Position numbers and translations under genes: made by a program. DNA of 8,634 nucleotides. Source: Candidatus Shapirobacteria bacterium UBA2283. Its GTDB lineage: Bacteria > Patescibacteriota > Microgenomatia > UBA12405. The stretch covers positions 1 to 8,634 of the forward strand of contig DDWP01000045.1 of assembly GCA_002345725.1 (NCBI GenBank), given 5' to 3'. Below the pieces are notes generated by a model, which did not search any database, had not been told where the DNA came from, and worked only from the letters and a program-made list of their open reading frames with translations. Below are positions 5,578 through 8,634 of the stretch, in pieces (position 1 is the stretch's first letter; every line of letters begins with the position of its first letter).

Positions 5578-5586
5578 ATTATAACA
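5578..5586 (-). promoter_or_regulatory. Extended -10 promoter of rplU-rpmA
   Basis: Minus-strand TGTTATAAT, a perfect TGnTATAAT, ends 8 bases before the rplU ATG. The expected start of transcription is 5571-5572, giving a leader of 2-3 bases. The -35 position is occupied by a tandem 7-bp repeat rather than TTGACA. Confidence 0.7.
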
Positions 5587-5592
5587 GAAAAA

Positions 5593-5613
5593 TAGTAATT
5601 AGTAATTGGTAAT
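5593..5613. repeat. Three tandem 7-bp copies upstream of the rplU promoter
   Basis: TAGTAAT (5593-5599), TAGTAAT (5600-5606) and TGGTAAT (5607-5613) lie head to tail in the rodA-rplU gap, 10-30 bases upstream of the rplU -10. They may be a polymerase or regulator contact site, or low-complexity AT sequence. Confidence 0.5.
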
Positions 5614-5616
5614 ATG

Positions 5617-6615
5617 CTAACTTGAGGAAGATACTCCTAAGGAGAACATGAGAGCCATAATGGACGATCCTCCAACAGACATGAATGGTAGAGGTATGCC
5701 AGTAACAGGTATCATTCCAAGGTTCACGCCAATATTGATAAAACTTTGTCCCCAAACTTGAAAAGCTATACCTAGGATAAAGAGAGATAGTGGCCGGTTA
5801 TTACGTACTTCAAATGCCCTGTTTATTAATGTTTTGGTGATGAGGTAGTAAGAGAAGATAATGAGAGAAACTCCAACTAGCCCCAGCTCTTCTGCCGTGA
5901 CAGCAAACATAAAGTCAGTATGTTTTGCGGGAAGAAACAAGAGTTGTCCCTGACTCCCCTTTTTGTAACCTTTTCCCCATAAACCGCCGGAACCAATGGC
6001 TATTTTTGACTGAATAATATTGTATCCATGGCCTTGAGGATCTGATTGTGGGTTTAAGAAGGTGACTATTCTTTGTCTTTGATAGCCATGCAAAACATGA
6101 CTCCAGATTAGGGGTGAGGACATTATCAAAAGTAAGGCGCCCAATAAGGCTAATTTAAAAATTTGTTTGTTGTAGAGAATTATGGGAACTAACAAGAGCC
6201 CAATGGTAATAGCACTCCCGAGGTCTGGTTGAAGCATAACTATACCTATAGGTATGAATATGAGTAGAGGAAAGTTGGTGTGGACAAGAAATAACATCAG
6301 CCAAGGCTTGACGAATTCGGATGGTTGGAATGATATAAAACCGAGATTTATCCAACTTCTAGCACCACGGGTTATGTTGTTGAGTAGAATTGGTAATAGT
6401 AAAAAAAAACAAGAAGTAAGGAAAATATACACTTTTGAAGAAGCGATTTGGCGAGGGTTAATTTGAGTGCCGATAAAAAACAAAATCACTCCGAGAAGCC
6501 AGGCGAAGAGCTGTTTCCCTAGTGCGTATGGGGCGACTGAACTGACCATAAGCATGTTAAAGCAGAAGAGTATGCCGAGACCAATAGCAATTGGTGGTAA
6601 ATAATTCTTGGTCAT
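5617..6615 (-). CDS. rodA: SEDS peptidoglycan polymerase RodA (FtsW/RodA/SpoVE family)
   Basis: 332 aa membrane glycosyltransferase that polymerises lipid II for side-wall peptidoglycan, normally with a class B PBP. About ten membrane segments can be read. Family motifs are GARSWINLGFISFQPSEFVK (84-103), QPDLGSA (129-135), YQRQRIVTFLNP (178-189), GYNIIQSKIAIGSGG (197-211), then SQGQLLFLPAKHTDFMFA (221-238) with the essential Asp234, AEELG (241-245), and PVTGIPLPFMSVGGSS (303-318). SQGQL.FLPA.HTDF favours RodA over FtsW. It ends 14 residues after GGSS, somewhat shorter than E. coli RodA (370 aa), but no core motif is lost. The start is 3 bases after the ileS stop, with a purine-rich GAGAGAGAA just upstream as a possible weak ribosome site. 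No PBP2 gene is in view. A run of nine T in the coding strand (6401-6409 complement) falls in a membrane segment. Confidence 0.93.
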   Translation of the reverse strand: MTKNYLPPIAIGLGILFCFNMLMVSSVAPYALGKQLFAWLLGVILFFIGTQINPRQIASSKVYIFLTSCFFLLLPILLNNITRGARSWINLGFISFQPSEFVKPWLMLFLVHTNFPLLIFIPIGIVMLQPDLGSAITIGLLLVPIILYNKQIFKLALLGALLLIMSSPLIWSHVLHGYQRQRIVTFLNPQSDPQGHGYNIIQSKIAIGSGGLWGKGYKKGSQGQLLFLPAKHTDFMFAVTAEELGLVGVSLIIFSYYLITKTLINRAFEVRNNRPLSLFILGIAFQVWGQSFINIGVNLGMIPVTGIPLPFMSVGGSSIMALMFSLGVSSSS

Positions 6616-6618
6616 GAA

Positions 6619-8634
6619 CTATTCTCTCTCAATTCTGGTTTCTTCGCTTTGGTTAATTGAGATAGCTAAAGTCTTTTCTTTGATTTGTACCTCAAAGGAT
6701 TTTGGCCAAGATGGAGCAAATATTTTTATTTTATCTTGAACTTGCATACCTGACTCTTTTCTCATAACTTGTATGTTACGGATAAAATCACGATATTCTC
6801 CCTCTTCGACTAGCTCAGGAGTTAGATTGGTGTCGAGAGATACTTCTGTACCTTGTTTGACTTCTTTAACGTTGGTTTCTTGAGCAATGATTTCTTTAAG
6901 GTCATTGTCAAAGTTAGTAATAACCGTGGCTGAAGCTAGTGGCTGTCTAACTTTTAGAGATGATTTTTGTCTAAGGGCGTGTATCTCTTGACAGGTTGCT
7001 CGGACAAACTCCATCTGGGTTTCGAGATTTTTGTCAATAAGCTCCTGGTCAAAAGATGGCCAGTCTTGGAGATGGACAGAGCCAGCAGTTGAGTTGTGAA
7101 TATTTTGATAGAGAGTTTCAGCCAAGAAAGGTGTGAAAGGGGCGATCAATTTAGTTAAGGTGTCAAAACAATAAAAGAGAGTGTCAAAATTATCACTACG
7201 ATCGCGGCTGCGGCGGATATACCAAGTTGATAGATCGTTGACGAAACCTTCAATAGTTTGGGTCACTTTTGAGGTGTTGTACTTATCTAGATTTTTGGTG
7301 GCTGTCTGAATAGTTGAATTGAGTCGAGAGATAATCCACTTATCAAGAATATTGGTAGATGGGGCGTAAGAGCTAGGTGTCCAACCATCCAAATTTGCAT
7401 GTTGAGTGAAGAAACGATAAGAATTCCACAAGGTTAGGAAGAATTCACGCTTAACTTTGTCGGCAATTGTATAGCCGAAACTAACATTGGTATAGGGCTT
7501 TTGTTGGCAATAGAGCCAGCGCATAGAGTCGGCACCCATTTTTTCAACAGCATCATCGTAGGGAATACCATTTTTTTTGGTTTTGCTCATTCGCTCACCT
7601 TTCTCGTCTCGGACTTCGGCGTGGGCGACGACATTTCTATAAGGAAAGGTTTCTTCCAAGGTAACACTGAAGAAAAGCATAGAGTAGAACCATAGACGGA
7701 CCTGTTCGATCATTTCTAGGACAAGCTCGGCCGGGAACCACTTGCTCCAATATTTTTTGTCGCTAAGGTATTTTAGAGTAGAGAACGGGACAACTCCGGC
7801 GTCTAGCCAGCAATCACCAACGTCAGGGACACGTTTAACCTCATTCTGACATTCGGGACATTTTATGAGTATTTGATCGATCCATGGTCGATGTAAAGAT
7901 GGCATTTTGTCGACTAAAGATGGATCAACAGCATGCTCTTTTAATTCGTCTTTACTGCCAATGATGGTGAGGTGTCCACAAGAGCATTCATAGAAAGGTA
8001 GGGCGAGGCCATAAAACCTCTTGCGACTAATCATCCAGTCTTCCATTGAGTCGAGCCAGTTTTGCATGCGTCGACCAACATATTTTGGATGCCACTGTAC
8101 AAGCTTAGCTGCCTCTTTCATTTTTGGACGTATCTCATCTGAGTTGATATACCAACTATCTTCGAGGCGGAAGAGACATTTAGTCTTACAGCGCCAACAA
8201 TGGGGGTAACGATGGGTAATTTGTTCTTTTTTGAATAAAGCGCCAGTTTTTTCTAGATAAGTCAGGACTGTACCAACAACATCATGAGCATATAGACCCG
8301 ATAGTTCTCCATAACCTTCCATAAAATGTCCAGTCTCGTCTAGTGGAGCAATCATGTCTGTTCCAAGTTCTTTACCCAATTCAAAATCTTCTTGACCACA
8401 TCCAGGAGCGATATGGACTACACCAGTTCCTTCTTCTGGGCTAACTAGCTCCCAATTGGTTATATAGTGTTTGACGTTTTCTTGAGCGGGAATGTTATAT
8501 AGTGATTCGTATTCTAGATTTAGAAGTTCTTTGGCATCGATCTTTTGGTAATCTGTTAGTCCGAGCCGGTCGGCAGAAAGTTGGGCTAGATAAATGGTCT
8601 GATTTTCATGTTTGGCTTTGACGTATTGGAACTC
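6619..8634 (-). CDS. ileS: Isoleucyl-tRNA synthetase, type 2 (5' end outside window)
   Basis: 671 C-terminal residues of the class I enzyme that charges tRNA-Ile; the frame is open to the window edge, so roughly a third, with the HIGH motif, is missing. It begins in the CP1 editing domain: GTGVVHIAPGCGQED at about residues 68-82, before LGKELGTDMIAPLDETGHF. Then come YPHCWRCKTKC (143-153), ISRKRFYG (202-209), a likely zinc site from CSC (217-219) and CPEC (259-262), RVPDVGDCWLDAG (268-280), and the KMSKS loop as RMSKT (348-352; bases 7579-7593). The helical anticodon-binding domain follows, then LDTNLTPELVEEGEYRDFIRNIQ near the C-terminus. LHRPWID plus CPEC and the lack of a C-terminal zinc finger mark type 2, the eukaryote/archaea-like form. 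Odd variants are FYG for WG and CWLDAG for CWFDSG. It starts an operon with rodA. Confidence 0.95.
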   Translation of the reverse strand, partial: EFQYVKAKHENQTIYLAQLSADRLGLTDYQKIDAKELLNLEYESLYNIPAQENVKHYITNWELVSPEEGTGVVHIAPGCGQEDFELGKELGTDMIAPLDETGHFMEGYGELSGLYAHDVVGTVLTYLEKTGALFKKEQITHRYPHCWRCKTKCLFRLEDSWYINSDEIRPKMKEAAKLVQWHPKYVGRRMQNWLDSMEDWMISRKRFYGLALPFYECSCGHLTIIGSKDELKEHAVDPSLVDKMPSLHRPWIDQILIKCPECQNEVKRVPDVGDCWLDAGVVPFSTLKYLSDKKYWSKWFPAELVLEMIEQVRLWFYSMLFFSVTLEETFPYRNVVAHAEVRDEKGERMSKTKKNGIPYDDAVEKMGADSMRWLYCQQKPYTNVSFGYTIADKVKREFFLTLWNSYRFFTQHANLDGWTPSSYAPSTNILDKWIISRLNSTIQTATKNLDKYNTSKVTQTIEGFVNDLSTWYIRRSRDRSDNFDTLFYCFDTLTKLIAPFTPFLAETLYQNIHNSTAGSVHLQDWPSFDQELIDKNLETQMEFVRATCQEIHALRQKSSLKVRQPLASATVITNFDNDLKEIIAQETNVKEVKQGTEVSLDTNLTPELVEEGEYRDFIRNIQVMRKESGMQVQDKIKIFAPSWPKSFEVQIKEKTLAISINQSEETRIERE

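Noticed and set aside
6401..6409. Run of nine A (T in the coding strand) in rodA, possible phase-variation tract
   Set aside because: The frame is intact and the run encodes Phe-Phe-Leu in a membrane segment, as expected in AT-rich DNA; no evidence of variation.
7571..7578. Run of eight T in ileS next to the KMSKS loop as a frameshift site
   Set aside because: It encodes the lysines of RMSKTKKN and the frame continues normally; no stimulatory structure was seen.

Overview
This window is an ordinary chromosomal segment of a small-genome, AT-rich bacterium. The best guess is a member of the Candidate Phyla Radiation (Patescibacteria), possibly Microgenomates-like. That placement is inference. 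It rests on very tight packing (longest gene-free stretch 78 bases), short proteins, starts mostly without Shine-Dalgarno sequences, a tRNA without encoded CCA, and an IleRS of the eukaryote-like type 2 with unusual motif variants. TGA is a stop here: it ends the lipase gene 20 bases before a tRNA gene, which argues against lineages that read TGA as glycine. No phage, transposon, CRISPR array or rRNA is visible.

Layout. A partial GT2 glycosyltransferase runs leftward off the left edge (1-849). Divergent from it, across a 27-base gap, is a secreted 769-aa protein with a concanavalin-like domain and an LCAT-type lipase/acyltransferase domain (877-3186). Next come tRNA-Val(CAC) (3207-3278) and, two bases later, signal peptidase I lepB (3281-3841). 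parB (3838-4680, minus) converges on lepB with overlapping stop codons. A 77-aa protein of unknown function (4759-4992, plus) diverges from parB and in turn converges, again with overlapping stops, on a minus-strand block read ileS (partial, from the right edge) - rodA - rplU - rpmA.

How the genes fit together. ileS and rodA are 3 bases apart and surely co-transcribed. rplU-rpmA is the usual L21-L27 pair and has its own extended -10 promoter just before the rplU start. lepB probably shares the tRNA-Val promoter. The window therefore mixes translation (IleRS, L21, L27, tRNA-Val), envelope growth and export (RodA, LepB, GT2), chromosome segregation (ParB) and one probably secreted lipid-active enzyme.

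The most interesting signal lies in the regulatory sequence. The credible promoters sit so close to start codons that the mRNAs for the lipase, L21 and the 77-aa protein should be leaderless or nearly so, and lepB would become nearly leaderless once the upstream tRNA is cut out. parB is the apparent exception: a perfect 11-bp inverted repeat covers its start codon. I see no clearly new defence or mobile system.
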